In this document: positions 52,561-64,000 of the stretch, piece by piece
Numbering within the stretch: position 1 is the first letter of the stretch
Layout: each line of letters opens with the position of its first letter
Source: Saccoglossus kowalevskii
Lineage: Eukaryota; Hemichordata; Enteropneusta; Harrimaniidae
Direction of reading: 5' to 3'
Length of the DNA stretch: 64,000 nucleotides
Assembly: GCF_000003605.2 (NCBI RefSeq)
Contig: NW_003158236.1
Coordinates: 63,008-127,007, forward strand
Position numbers and translations under genes: made by a program
Notes under the pieces: generated by a model
Databases searched by the model: none
Seen by the model: the letters and a program-made list of their open reading frames with translations, nothing else
Told to the model about the DNA's origin: nothing

Positions 52561-52596
52561 CAGGGGCGGATACAGGATTTGTTATGGGGGGGGGGG
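52561..52596 (+). mobile_element. Possible transposon-end fragment with G11 tract
   Basis: CAGGGGCGGATACAGGATTT followed by a run of 11 G resembles the end of repeats I recall as common in invertebrate genomes (CAGGGGCGGATCCAGGA). No opposite terminus was found nearby, so at most this is a truncated copy. Confidence 0.3.
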
Positions 52597-53387
52597 CAAA
52601 CTTTAAAATCGCCAGACTAAGTCAATGATTTTTTTATATTATACAAAAACAAATTGAATACATTTTTCAACGGGGGTGGGGGCGGTTTCTCATGAAATGG
52701 TTTCTCATGAAATGTCCAGTAGAGGTTGTCTTGGACATCAAGGGAAAATTATTACTAAACCTTCAGGAGCGAAATCCGTTGATGCATTTCAAAACCAATT
52801 AAATGTTGGTACAGATGTGTACCTGGTTGCCATGATAAGAGAAATTTTAAACTTAAAAATGCAACGATAGATTATCGTGAAATTATCAAAATGAATCGCC
52901 ATTGATTAATTTACTAAATATTGCCCGAAATTTAGATAAGGCTGCTATAATTCGTAGTTAATTGGGTCGTTATCCGATTCTTGAAACCAAGACTCAATTT
53001 GTTCGTGTTTCTTGTTTTTCGGTAACATTGGTATATATTGTCTCAATCGACATAAACAATACATACGCCGATTGATGTTGTATTGAGAACCGACAATACG
53101 ACTTCACGAGCCAGGCACTGCAGACGCCAACTTTTATTGTGTGTCGTTTGCGTAATTCTAAAAAAAATATTTTTATCATGCCTCACTTTTGAACCCAAAA
53201 TATCCGATGCCTCGCGTTCGTAACATTTTGCCGATTTCCGTTGACAGAAGGATTTAACCCTTCTGTGCATTATTAATGTTTGGGAATACTTCTAAACCAT
53301 TGTATATGGTCTATTGAACCACGGCTTGCATAATTAAAAAAACACGCTCTCAGCCAATCAAAACACATTCCGGCAATTGAAATGTAT

Positions 53388-53548
53388 GATGTTTGTATAA
53401 TATGAGGTTATTACGAGAATACCTTAAAGCATGCTCGAAGACAGTACAGCGAGAGTAATGAGCGACGCGCACCAGAGGTCGATGTCACGGTGTACTATCT
53501 GAGTGAATACTTTGAGGTATCCTCGTAGTAACCTTATTCTTATACATC
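53388..53548. mobile_element. 161-bp hairpin (MITE-like) element
   Basis: Imperfect inverted arms lie at 53388-53432 and 53507-53548, sharing GATGT, AAGGTT-ACTACGAG and ATACCT-AAAG strings. The centre is GC-richer. A related single arm (GGGTATTACGAGGCTACC) occurs at about 53677-53694, suggesting a second broken copy. Confidence 0.5.
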
Positions 53549-56500
53549 TTTTTCCTTCCAAGGATACACCATGGGAATGCCGTAATTCAAAATGTTTAGA
53601 ACAGAATCAGCGAACTTTGTGTGACAGATGTATAATAATATAATATAATATATGGGCCGTTTAGCTGTTATCATGAGGGTATTACGAGGCTACCAAAAAG
53701 TGTAAAGTGTATCGACTGATGACCAATGTAATAATGTTTTAATTTAGAAATAACCACCCCAGAAACAAGTACACCACTAGATGTTTCACAACATATACAC
53801 ACGAGTGATACCCGATGTGTTTATGTAGTGAAATGATCAAAATCAAGTGGTATACTCCGCCTCTGAGGATGGCTTTTTCTATTGTATTGTCTCAGCTTCA
53901 CGTTAAAGGTAATTCTGAGATACAGAAATAACTTGAAAGCATTACAAACCATGACTCCAGTGCACTGTGCTGTATTGGTTTATACGCACGCAATAATATA
54001 TGATGAACAGTGGTACATACTTGAAATATTGGTTTTGATATTGTATGATATTTTGATATTCGATGCAATTATGCAATATTGCGATAATCACAAACATCTT
54101 TTGGATAAGCATCAAATAATGGATTACCCTCACAACAACATGTTATTATTTGAATATATAATTATAATAACGACGAATTGATATATGCATGTATTGTAGT
54201 CAGATCACATGACACAACAATAAAATTAAGACAATAACTTTGTAGTAATGCTTCATACCAATATTTCATAAAGTAACAGTGACGTATTTGTTAAAAAAGG
54301 TAGACCCCGTGGCCCCAGGATAATTCTGTACAACGATTAATAATGACACAACACGTCATTCAATGGGATGGTACATCCTTGATGTAGATGTATCATACAT
54401 CCATTACCAACTTCACATTAATATATCATGTTGTACACACGTTGAAATGACTCTCCAAGGGCCAGACTATGGCAACGGTAGTTTCATAGTTCTATATCCA
54501 TGTAATTCCCCATACACAGAATTCCTAAAGGATGGTGTTTGCTAATTATTTGAAGATCGATGTCTTGGTGCGATATCGTAATTAGAGAGCAACGTGATGA
54601 CACGTCTGGTTGAAAGTATTGTGTCTCAAGACCAACTCTTGTTTACCCAATTACAAATACCAATTAGTGCATGGGTTCCGGTGCACTAATTGTCTCGTGT
54701 TACGTTTTTAATATTGTAGAAGAAACTAACGCATTCCATTCAACTCAAACATGACATGTCGCGATATACAACAGGCCACCTGCAATTACAAGCGAAACAC
54801 TATCTATGTTGTTGCATCAAATGGTGTGATTCGTTTGAGAGATCCATTTCAAGCAGTGCGAGTTGTGTTTTTTTACTTGTCAATGACTCAAAGGGTACGA
54901 TGTTCGGTCTTCTATGCAACATGTTTTATTTCGACGATGCAAGGTTTTGAATTGCATTTACTGTGTTGCACGCTGTTTCCGTATTCAGCAGGCAGTAACA
55001 TATGCGGTGTACAAACGTAATGATGTAAAAGTTATAAGATCAAATTTGGATGGCTTCATTGCCATGACAACACATATCGTTTACTGAGCGCCTAATTTCG
55101 TCAGAATAGAATGGCATCATATATCAGAAAAAAGCTTAACGGCTCAAGCAATCGTACATCCATTGTATTTATCATTCAACTATATTTCTAAGAGCAATTC
55201 ATCTTACCTTTGCACTTAAAATGTACCTGTAAATTATAGATTAGAATATTAGTTTTCAATTCGCACCCAATAACATCGAAATAAATTATGCCAACGGTGC
55301 AACTATCGGCTGATAGTGCCATTAACGCGGAGCAGGGTCGCAAATCATATGCCTGTCACTTTCTACATTGGATACTATTACTAACCAAACCAGTTACAAT
55401 GTCGTCAATTTTACTCTGCTAATGTGAATTTCGCGGCGATTTTTATATCATGCTGGCCGAGCAAGGCGTATAATTGTGCCGAGCATCGACATAATTAACC
55501 ACATGCCGTGCTGTAACTGTATATCCGCTAGAATTTCCAGAATCACCATGTAGTCATTGTTATCCAAGTGACAGTGGTTTGCAACTTCACTTTCACAGTG
55601 TTAATATATTCAAATCAAAATAGTGTGTATGACGCATATGAGAAAAAAACAAGTTGTGTGTTACGTCACTAGCTTGGTGATTGGCAACATTCGTTGTCGT
55701 ACAGTTTTATACTGTTTATTGGACATCCCGATATTATTACACCTGCGATTGTTGTCCAACACGTGATACATATGTCAAACGTGTTGACAAATACGGCACG
55801 ACAGTTTGTTTTCAATCATTTGTGTGATACATATGTGTGATACATATGTGTGTTACAAACGGTATTTCAATTGAAATACGGAGTACATTTTTACGGATGT
55901 ATGACGAGAAAATGATAGCGTTTACATTACTCTTGATATCTGTAAAGATGAACTCTTTACTTCTACATGTATGACTCATGAGATGAGGGAGATTTTAACA
56001 AAATAAATAATGCGTATATTGTCATGCGTAGGTATCTTATCGGAGATCGTTCAATTATACTATCCAACAATTCCACATAGCTTTCACTACTACCACTTGA
56101 AAGAAAACAAATGTTGCGCAACTCAATGTAGTTCCAAAGTAAGGTTTTGATTTATTTTATTTATATTCAGTACTACTATATATTAAAGCTGACTACACGT
56201 ATCAGCACACTTTTATGCGCAAGGTTGATCAAGGATGACGTAATTGTCGTGAAGCCTGCAGGCGTTTGAACTAGCATACTGTTTTTGTTAGCACTTCGGT
56301 AAATTTAGGATACAGTCCACATCCCATAATCTCATGTTTGCACTTAAATAATGGCTCTGCATTTCCTCATCTAATAAGTCACATACGTGAGCTTTGTGCT
56401 TGAGTAGAAAGGTGATATCTAATAGAAAAAAAATGGTCAAACGTAGAAGTCTAGTTGTCTGTTTAGCATTCGTGGCGCTCATAAATTATGCACTGACTGT

Positions 56501-58149
56501 TATTTGTTTTAGTATTTATCATGTCGCACTACTCTGGAATAAATATTAAATGTACAAAATGTGCTTTGATAGAAAGAAACGACAAAGTATAATACATGGT
56601 CATATCCGTGCGAAAACAAGACATTATTAAATGAAACAAAATACATTGACATCTTTTCGAAAAGTGTGAGCGTTTTTAGTTCCCGTCAGAGGAAATCCGT
56701 AACGGGGACGAGTAATTTGGGTGCTGTTCGTGTGTGTGCGTGTGTGTGCTTTCGTCCGTCCGTTTAGGGGGTAATTTCTCGAACATTCCGCAACCAGTTT
56801 AATTATAAGTGAGTAAGGTGGCAAATCATAATTAGTTGACGTGTCTTCAATTTTTTTTTCATAAATGCCTGGGCTAATTTCTTGAAAACTTGGTGTGAAG
56901 GTTGTATTTATTAGCTAATTTATGCACATTTTCACGTGCTAATTTAAAATGGCAGGGTGACAGCACAAAAACACAATACACAAATATACTGGCACCAGTT
57001 TGTATCATATATGTTATATGAGTGTCAGTCATGAAGGCAATAAAGACAGGAATGTCTTGTGCCCGCCACCAGCAAGGACAAGACGCCATTGTAATTTTAA
57101 CAATCTATGTAAATATGTCGATGCTAATTGCATCTACATATGCATGAAATTGTTCCCTTCATAGTCAAACCTCAAGTTGTGATTTAAATAAATATTGCTG
57201 AGTGGGGGCCTTTTTTTTCTGTTTTTACGGGTTCCAAACAAGTTTCCATTTCTGTTCACTCACATTACTAGAATATCAATAGATAGTATGAACCTTAAAA
57301 TTTACTGTGATTTGGTGATTTGCGTGATTTTAGTTTTTTTTTTCTCCAAAAAATGTTATTCAAAAGACAATCGACTCGATTTACATACTAATTTCAGCTG
57401 TTTCACATAATTAATGTTCTTGAAAAAATTTGTTGCACGCCAGTTTGTTCAAGTTATCACTCACTCTAGCTGAGGTTGTTAATTTTTTGCGGTGACACCC
57501 CACCGCATTTATGTTCACAAAATAACAGTCTTAGTAGATCAAATACTTATATATTTATAATGTGTGATTAAAAAGACATACACACGACTATATATTACTT
57601 CGTGACCAATTAAACAACCGTGATATTGTATTTCTACAAAAAATCATCTTTGACTATCGTAGCTATTGAAAATGTCATCCTGTAATACATTTCTTTCTGC
57701 GGAATGATGCATAAATTACACCGCCATTCACACCAAAATGGACTAAAAATAAAGTTCTCGAAGTTTTTTGTTGGTTTCTGATTTTGAGTTATGACCACAA
57801 GATGGTAGTCCTGTCTTTAGAATTGAGTTTGACGGATTATTTTTCCTTAATTAAATGGAATGTCATGAATTTGTTTTTGCGTATCTGTTGACCGACTTAA
57901 TTAGTTGATTATTAGCGAATTGCTGTGTTATGTCTGTCATCGTTCAGGCCTATTTGAAGTTTTGGACGGAACTTGGCTCAGTGATTTGAAACTAATTACG
58001 AAATATCCGTCGCGATTCTGACAGTTGGTATCCATAGTTATTAATGTAGTGAACGATTAATCAAAAGATATGACGTATTCAGTACTTAGTGTGATTGGCT
58101 TTATGATTGAAAGTTACGCCTTAGAGTCTTTTTACTGTTTTGTAATTGG

Positions 58150-58530
58150 TTAGAGTTTTGAAAATGAATAAAGAGAGTTTGAGTTGGTCTTGGGGAGCAC
58201 AGCACGATAGACGAGTCGAGAGCAGTCCTGGAGAGCCTTGGGGCGAGTGTTGACGCAGTCTAAGAGAGTCTTGGGTCAGCCTTGCAATAGTCTTGGGGAC
58301 TTTTCCCCAGGGCGCCGTGTCTTATAGAGTGCTCGATTGACCGACTAAGACGAGAGTTGAACCGTATTTCGTTGTGTGTGTCTTATTTGACCGTAAAGTA
58401 TAAGTGACATTCCCGATCCCGTACCTCAAGGGGACGAGATATAGAGACGAGACGAGATTCCCCCCTGACAAGTGTGGAGAAACCTGTGGAGAGAATTACC
58501 CCCTGATAGGAACAAAAAATTTCGAGACCT
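58150..58530 (+). other. Purine/G-rich block with recurrent AGTCTTGGG motifs
   Basis: Composition shifts sharply from the AT-rich surroundings. Strings such as GTCTTGGGGA, GTCTTGGGTC and GTCCTGGAGA recur, an AATAAAGAGAG string precedes them at about 58166, and a CCCCCTGA-type string is repeated near 58463 and 58499. The arrangement could be the R/U5 part of an LTR, but no flanking duplication, second LTR or primer-binding site was found. Unassigned. Confidence 0.3.
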
Positions 58531-59510
58531 ACTTTCAAAGATTATCATCTTGTAAGATAACGGAGAAAATATAAAAAACGAGCCGCAAAAAAAAAATCTC
58601 ACAAAAAGTTAATATATTAATACCAACATAAATAAATAAATAAATGAATGAACTTCTGTTACCTATTCTTCTAAGCTAATATAACTACAACAATAAACCA
58701 TCGTATTCTCACTTATTCATTGCAAGATTTCTGAAAACTTATAGGAGAATACAATGGTGTAATTGCGGTGAATGAATATTTCTCTGCTAATAATATACAG
58801 AAGAATACAGCACAATACATAAATAACTAATTCTTGACAAAAAACAATAAGATAATTTCAAATTATTTAAATTCATGTGTTCTTAATCACGTTGTTTTGA
58901 ACAAAATACGTACAGCGACCAATTATGAAAATGACACCTAAATACAGTGTCAATGTTATCCAATTGGTTTATAGTGCAGTAATGAGCTAGGTCTAACATG
59001 TACGATGCAATTTCAGGTCAGTTTCATTCCGCGGCATTCTCTCATCTATAATTGTTGGCCACACTTAATTTTTTACAATACAGCACGTTTAAATTACGAC
59101 AGAAAATTTATGGTCATTGGATGGAATAATCGATCGCATCATCTGCCACATTTAAATGAACGGATGAGTACACATCTTAACTGCAAGCCAGTTAATCCCT
59201 TTTACCTTTAAATTGCCAGCAATTTTCCATCATGGATTATCTTTAAATGAGGTCCGTGACATTTATCTTACATGCAAAACAATACACACATGTTGATTGC
59301 AGGAAGAGAACAGATAATGGTATTGGGTTTTGTCAAAATATAGCATAATACATCACTTCTTTAATGGTCATCGTACATTGACATAAAGAAGTGTTTATAT
59401 GCCTAAATAGTTTGGATAAAGTATACACTGGTTTCTAAACAACATATTCCGTAGTTGGCAATTTGTTTGAACTTGATAATTCACAGGGAAAATATGCCGT
59501 ATCATTACCG

Positions 59511-59846
59511 TCATTATGGATGTATTTCATATGACGTCATTATGGATGTATTTTATATGACGTCATTATGGATGTATTTCATATGACTTCATTATGAATG
59601 TATTTCATATGCCATCATTATGGATGTATTTCATATGACGTCATTATGAATGTATTTCATATGACTTCATTATGGATGTATATCACATGACTTCATTATG
59701 GATGTATATCATATGACGTCATTATGGAAGTATTTCATATGACGTCATTATGGATGTATTTCATATGACTTCACTATGGATGTATATCATATGACTTCAT
59801 TATGAATGTATATCATATGACGTCATTATGGATGTATATCATTATG
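59511..59846 (+). repeat. 26-bp tandem array, about 13 units, six with a perfect CRE (TGACGTCA)
   Basis: The unit is CATTATGGATGTATTTCATA plus TGACGT. Perfect TGACGTCA palindromes span unit junctions at 59532, 59558, 59636, 59714, 59740 and 59818. Most other junctions read TGACTTCA. The array lies about 0.9 kb upstream of receptor exon 3. TGACGTCA is the consensus site of CREB/ATF bZIP factors; function here is inference. Confidence 0.9.
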
Positions 59847-60776
59847 TACATATGAATAACTTGTTGGCCGATCGTTGACTGTGTAATTGTTGTTCGAATT
59901 ATACTTGCAGTTGAACGCTAATAATGAGAACAATAATACGACGGATATGACGTAGTTGCGATTGTTAAACCAAACCTTATTGACACTGGTCTCGTACAAT
60001 GAAATGACAATCATGATAGGAAAAAAATGGGACTTGCTTTTATTTTTTTCGTTACATATCGCTTGTTATTACTGAGTAGACGATGACTGTTTATATGTCA
60101 CAAGTTAGGCTAAAATCGATAAAATGTGATGAAACCACCGAATTTAAATTGAAGTGAAATTATAGGTACGCACCATTAATTCAACATGCATTACTTACAC
60201 TGTACATTACTCGCGTTATTCTCTCTATCGCAGAATGATCACATGCAAAGATGTCGGCAATTAGGAGGATTATATGGACGTTTCATATTGCATGATTATG
60301 ACAATCACATTTGTATATAACCAACAAACCCACCGATATGTGACTCTGTCAGGGACAGGCTTTGTTACTCTCATTGACTGTATAAGGCCTGCAAAAAGCG
60401 CACCAGAGGATTTAAGTGTACGTGTTACTATCAGCCAAAAAAAGACAAAAACCAACCAAAACAGCAGTTTTAAAGAACATTAACATAATACAAACTTACA
60501 GCGCCGAGTTCAGAATGCGAATATTCGTTACTATTAAGAATAAACATTCATCTTGCTGATAGTTTGTTTGAGGGCGTGTTCCAAGCAACAATTTACATAT
60601 TACAGAAATATACACAGCTATTATATTTCTTGATATTATAGTTAATTTGGTAATAATGCAGTATAGGTATCGTTGCACCTGTTATTGGAATTATTAATGC
60701 ATTATACATAATCAAAATTGAAATAAGAATCATTTTTCTTACCACCATTAACGATGCTAATTTTGTGTTTTTGCAG

Positions 60777-60821
60777 GATGAAAAGTCACAGATTATCACA
60801 ACAAACGTCTGGATATACCAG
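60777..60821 (+). CDS. Nicotinic acetylcholine receptor subunit, coding exon 3 (loop D, 45 nt)
   Basis: This exon encodes 15 residues, DEKSQIITTNVWIYQ, which match the family signature DEKNQ-x-x-TTN-x-W. The tryptophan corresponds to the loop-D residue (Trp55 in alpha7 numbering) that lines the complementary face of the agonist pocket, so this subunit could supply that face. The exon starts after a T-rich tract ending TTTTTGCAG and ends at GTTAGT. It is in phase 0 at both ends and exactly 45 nt long, the size known for this exon in other animal nicotinic receptor genes. It continues the frame from 43398, where QLIDV runs straight into DEK as expected. The usual next exon (about 110 nt, beginning W-x-D-x-x-L-x-W-x-P) was searched for by eye to 64000 and not found. 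The gene therefore continues past the window edge. Joined, the three exons give an 88-residue N-terminus. Confidence 0.92.
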
Positions 60822-63800
60822 GTTAGTGTCTTAGCCAAAATAACCCTGCAAGTAAATAACATTAACTTCAATCTACCAATGGATGGTTACCATAATAAGA
60901 GACGATTTCTGTTTTCTCTGCAATATTTGCAAATAATTGACCCATTACAATCTGTATGATTAAATGACGAAAATTACAGCGCTATTTACGCTTAATGTTT
61001 ACGGAAACGAATTGATGGGAAAGCGAGACTCAGCCCGGGGATACAATCAATGAATTGAGTTAGCTGATGAGAATTTATAACTCTTATCCAAACTAATTTT
61101 GTTTGAATTCCCGAATAGTTTTTAATCTAGACGGTACCAAAACTACAAACGGCATATTGGATCTCATTACGTCAGTCATACACCACAAATCAAATAAAAC
61201 AAATTGGAAATGTGTAGACATTCCATTCGATACTGGTAACTGAAATTTAAAAACTGTTCATGAAACAGTGTTTGGGTGATTTATTCCTCTAATCTTTAAG
61301 TTCCGATCTCGACTAGTCTCTAGCAGTATCGTCATCATGAAAACAAATCATAATGACAAACTGGTGGATTCATTTGATTGATGTTCAGAGACATACAATG
61401 ACTTAGTATCACAGAGCCACGTAATCTAAAATACAAAGTCTATGTTATTACGCAAAATATAATACGAATAGCTTATACCAAACTACATCGCGTAGAGTGA
61501 GTGTCAATCAAAATAGCAAACATAGCCCCACTTCAATGCATTGTTTGCTCAGTGTACACACACCGTTACAACGTGCATACACTACATGCCTACTGTAGCA
61601 CTAAACACTCATTGACTGCCTACTGTAGCACTAAACACTCATTGACTGCCTACTGTAGTACTAAAAACTCATTGACTGCCTACTGTAGCACTAAACACTC
61701 ATTGACTGCCTACTGTAGAACTAAATACACATTGCCTGCCTACTGGAGCACTAAACACTCATTGACTGCCTACTGTAGCACTAAACACTCATTGACTGCC
61801 TACTGTAGCACTAAACACTCATTGACTGCCTACTGTAGCACTAAACACTTATTGACTGCCTACTGTAGCACTAAACACTCATTGACTGCCTACTATAGTG
61901 CTAAACACTCATTGGCTGCTTACTGTAGCACTATACACTCATTTCCTGCCTACTGTAGCACTGTATTTTATTATGTTTCTTGTGATTTTTTTCCTTGGAG
62001 CCCAGACTTGGCGAACTTCTAATAAATCTGATTACGATGTAGCTTTATTGTCCCATATACAGTGCATATGATGTGTTGTTTAATTTGTATTTGTGAATGA
62101 GTGATAGTCTAACCCGGATTCCATATTCAGCTGCATGTGTTCGCATTCATGGGAGATTATATTATATAGAGTATAAGTCAATGTATGATTGTCTTGATGA
62201 AACGATTATAGTTTATGAGAATAAATGCATACTATATTACGCATGTTTACATCTGGCAGCAAAAGCAAATTAACCGACCCTTAACAACCGTATTAACGTA
62301 TTTTTTTCTCTTTACAAAAATGTGCGTCACCATTGAACACGTTCTATTGTTTTGTATGATCACATCAATAATTTAGCGAATGACAGGAAATGGAGTGTAA
62401 ACGTAAATGATCGCATAAATGTTATTTTTATAATACATTATTCTTATTTGCTGGTACTACGGTCTGTTATCTCTCATTAGAGATGCATAGTAATGAGACT
62501 ATTACCCAATAATATATAAGTACACATACTTGCAATGTAAAATGTAATATACATCACAAGTGGTGATTTAATTATGGTTATTCATGAAAAGCATACCCCA
62601 ATGGAGGAAAAGTTACGTCATTGTCTTATTTACCTACCTTTTCACTTGAATCAAAACTGACATGCGTTTTTATATTTGGAAGAGAAATAGCGTAAACTCA
62701 AGATATGCAAGATATGTGTACCCATAATATGTAATGTAACAAGGCAAATGACTAGCACTGTGAGCAGAGATATTTTAACATTGACGTGGAACGTCTTTAA
62801 TACATTAGACCAGGTATAATGTATTGATGTACTGAGAAAGATAAAAAAAAAAATTTCCGTATTACGTTTCAGACACGGATATTTATGTTTAGATAATTGT
62901 ATTTCCATGAAAGTAAATTAGTTTTTATTGAAATACAGCCTTCTACGGGTTGTGTGTAAGCCGGATTGCCACACGTATTAGAAATTACTAAAAAGGCACT
63001 TGTAGCACGCATCTTAGATCTTACACAATTATGTCACTGTGTGCTTAGTATGAATGGAGCATAATATTCAGAACACGAAGTGAAGACAGCACTTGATTTA
63101 ATCGGGATCTTTCAGATTTGAAGGTAATGCACAACTCAATTTTGTCAATTCGAAGATGTTTTGACTATCCAGCCCATTCAGATAGTGCATCATTTGATGA
63201 CGATTATTATTGTTTTAAAAGTATCACTCAAACTAGTATAATGGAGACTTGTGGTTTCGATGATTAGGCATAAATTTATTAATGATTGTGTTAAATGTTT
63301 AATTTTGCAAATGAGATCCCGATTCACGGAGAAAACCTATTGTTTACAAAACAAAATAATTAAACGCTTTTAAAATAATATCCAGTACATTCACAGTATG
63401 TAAGTGTAAATAATTACAGGAAAACGAACATACACATAACAACACGAAACACAGATCTTAGTGGTACGCACACTCGGCGTAATGCCTCGCCACTGATTGT
63501 GTCAAATTATGAATTGTATTATAACTTAACAGGTTTTGGTACCTCAATTTTTATTTACACATTTATTTAATGGAACATTTCCCTCGAATAAAATAGCAAA
63601 CATGTGTATTGCTTCATAAGAGTCCACATGTTTTACTAGTTAAATCTGTGTTCATCATAGATATGTGTAGCTGATAATATAATTAACTAAATGACAAATT
63701 AGAATATTGTTTGCTTAATTTCAAACTGTTTACACGAATATTACTGTGTTAAAGTCGTCGAATTATTCAGTTCAAGGCCACCCTTCTGATGATTGTCCTT

Positions 63801-64000
63801 CGCAACAGGAACACGACTGTCATGTAAGACTAGGCCAAGCTGACAGCTCGGTAAATTGATGCATTGAAAACCTTTGACGGGAAAGCTACAATTATTTTTC
63901 ATTCTTGTACAAATTTCCTCGAGTCTTTTCAATATCACATCTTACAACGAAGAAATAACGCAGTCAGCCATTTCCTTTTATTACCAAATTATGATCTGAT
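60822..64000 (+). other. Receptor intron 3, 5' part (continues past the window)
   Basis: The intron begins with GTTAGT after the 45-nt exon. Apart from the 30-bp minisatellite at 61591-61962 I see only AT-rich single-copy-looking sequence. No candidate for the next receptor exon is visible to the window end. Confidence 0.7.
61591..61962 (+). repeat. 30-bp minisatellite, 12.4 copies
   Basis: The unit is TACTGTAGCACTAAACACTC followed by ATTGACTGCC. Most copies are identical. Copies near 61711-61770 and 61891-61950 are more diverged. The length is a multiple of three, so a plus frame (61501-62022) reads a 10-residue repeat, AYCSTKHSLT. The frame sits inside receptor intron 3 with no domain or splice support, so I treat it as non-coding. 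Confidence 0.95.

Larger units (their letters stand above)
43399..60776 (+). other. Receptor intron 2 (about 17.4 kb)
   Basis: The intron runs from the GTGAGT donor to a TTTGTGTTTTTGCAG acceptor, in phase 0. It contains the TIR element at 48012-48942, a ZNF143-site-like string at 49206-49224, a G-tract fragment at 52561-52596, a hairpin element at 53388-53548, the purine-rich block at 58150-58530 and the 26-bp array at 59511-59846. Stretches 43400-48011, 48943-52560, 53549-58149 and 58531-59510 hold AT-rich sequence in which I recognise no gene. Confidence 0.8.

Noticed and set aside
60822-64000. Search for receptor exon 4
   Set aside because: No acceptor followed by the expected W-x-D-x-x-L-x-W-x-P reading was found; TGG codons in the stretch do not fit.

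Overview
This is AT-rich, gene-poor nuclear DNA from an invertebrate animal. It is a scaffold piece with two runs of N (1922-1971 and 39498-39866), many microsatellites and minisatellites, decayed transposons, and very long introns. I cannot name the species. The gene structure fits a bilaterian, and a marine deuterostome or lophotrochozoan is only a guess.

One protein-coding gene is supported. It lies on the + strand and encodes a nicotinic acetylcholine receptor (Cys-loop ligand-gated channel) subunit. Three coding exons are visible: exon 1 (22555-22630, signal peptide), exon 2 (43256-43398, start of the mature extracellular domain) and exon 3 (60777-60821, a 45-nt exon with the loop-D tryptophan). 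All three have canonical GT/AG borders. They join in one open frame with intron phases 1, 0 and 0. Introns 1 and 2 are about 20.6 and 17.4 kb. The rest of the receptor (remaining ligand loops, Cys-loop, M1-M4) must lie past 64000. Nearly all the longer open frames elsewhere are chance frames or translated tandem repeats.

The 5' flank (1-22554) is a repeat landscape. Its main structure is a nested transposon. A minus-strand non-LTR retrotransposon relic (tail at 5968-6169, coding remnants at 6549-7112, continuing at 10194) is split by a 3.07-kb element (7113-10187). The element's long inverted ends are arrays of a TTACATTATCGGTT-like unit, and it is flanked by a 6-bp duplication, ACTAGT. Removing the element and one ACTAGT restores an uninterrupted, correctly spaced motif typical of the region after the reverse transcriptase. 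Inside this element is a second repeat (7403-8231), related to a copy at 16587-17073, that carries several copies of a 14-bp imperfect palindrome. A 50-bp satellite of about 22 copies lies at 14541-15645.

Intron 1 holds mostly unrecognised AT-rich DNA, a pentanucleotide microsatellite and a 180-bp hairpin element. Intron 2 holds a 931-bp element with 22-bp terminal inverted repeats and a 3-bp TTA duplication (PIF/Harbinger-like, non-autonomous), a hairpin element near 53.4 kb, a G-rich/purine-rich block at 58.15-58.53 kb, and a 26-bp tandem array in which six units contain a perfect TGACGTCA. The visible part of intron 3 has a 30-bp minisatellite that stays open as a 10-residue peptide repeat. 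No tRNA, rRNA, CRISPR or bacterial-type operon was seen.
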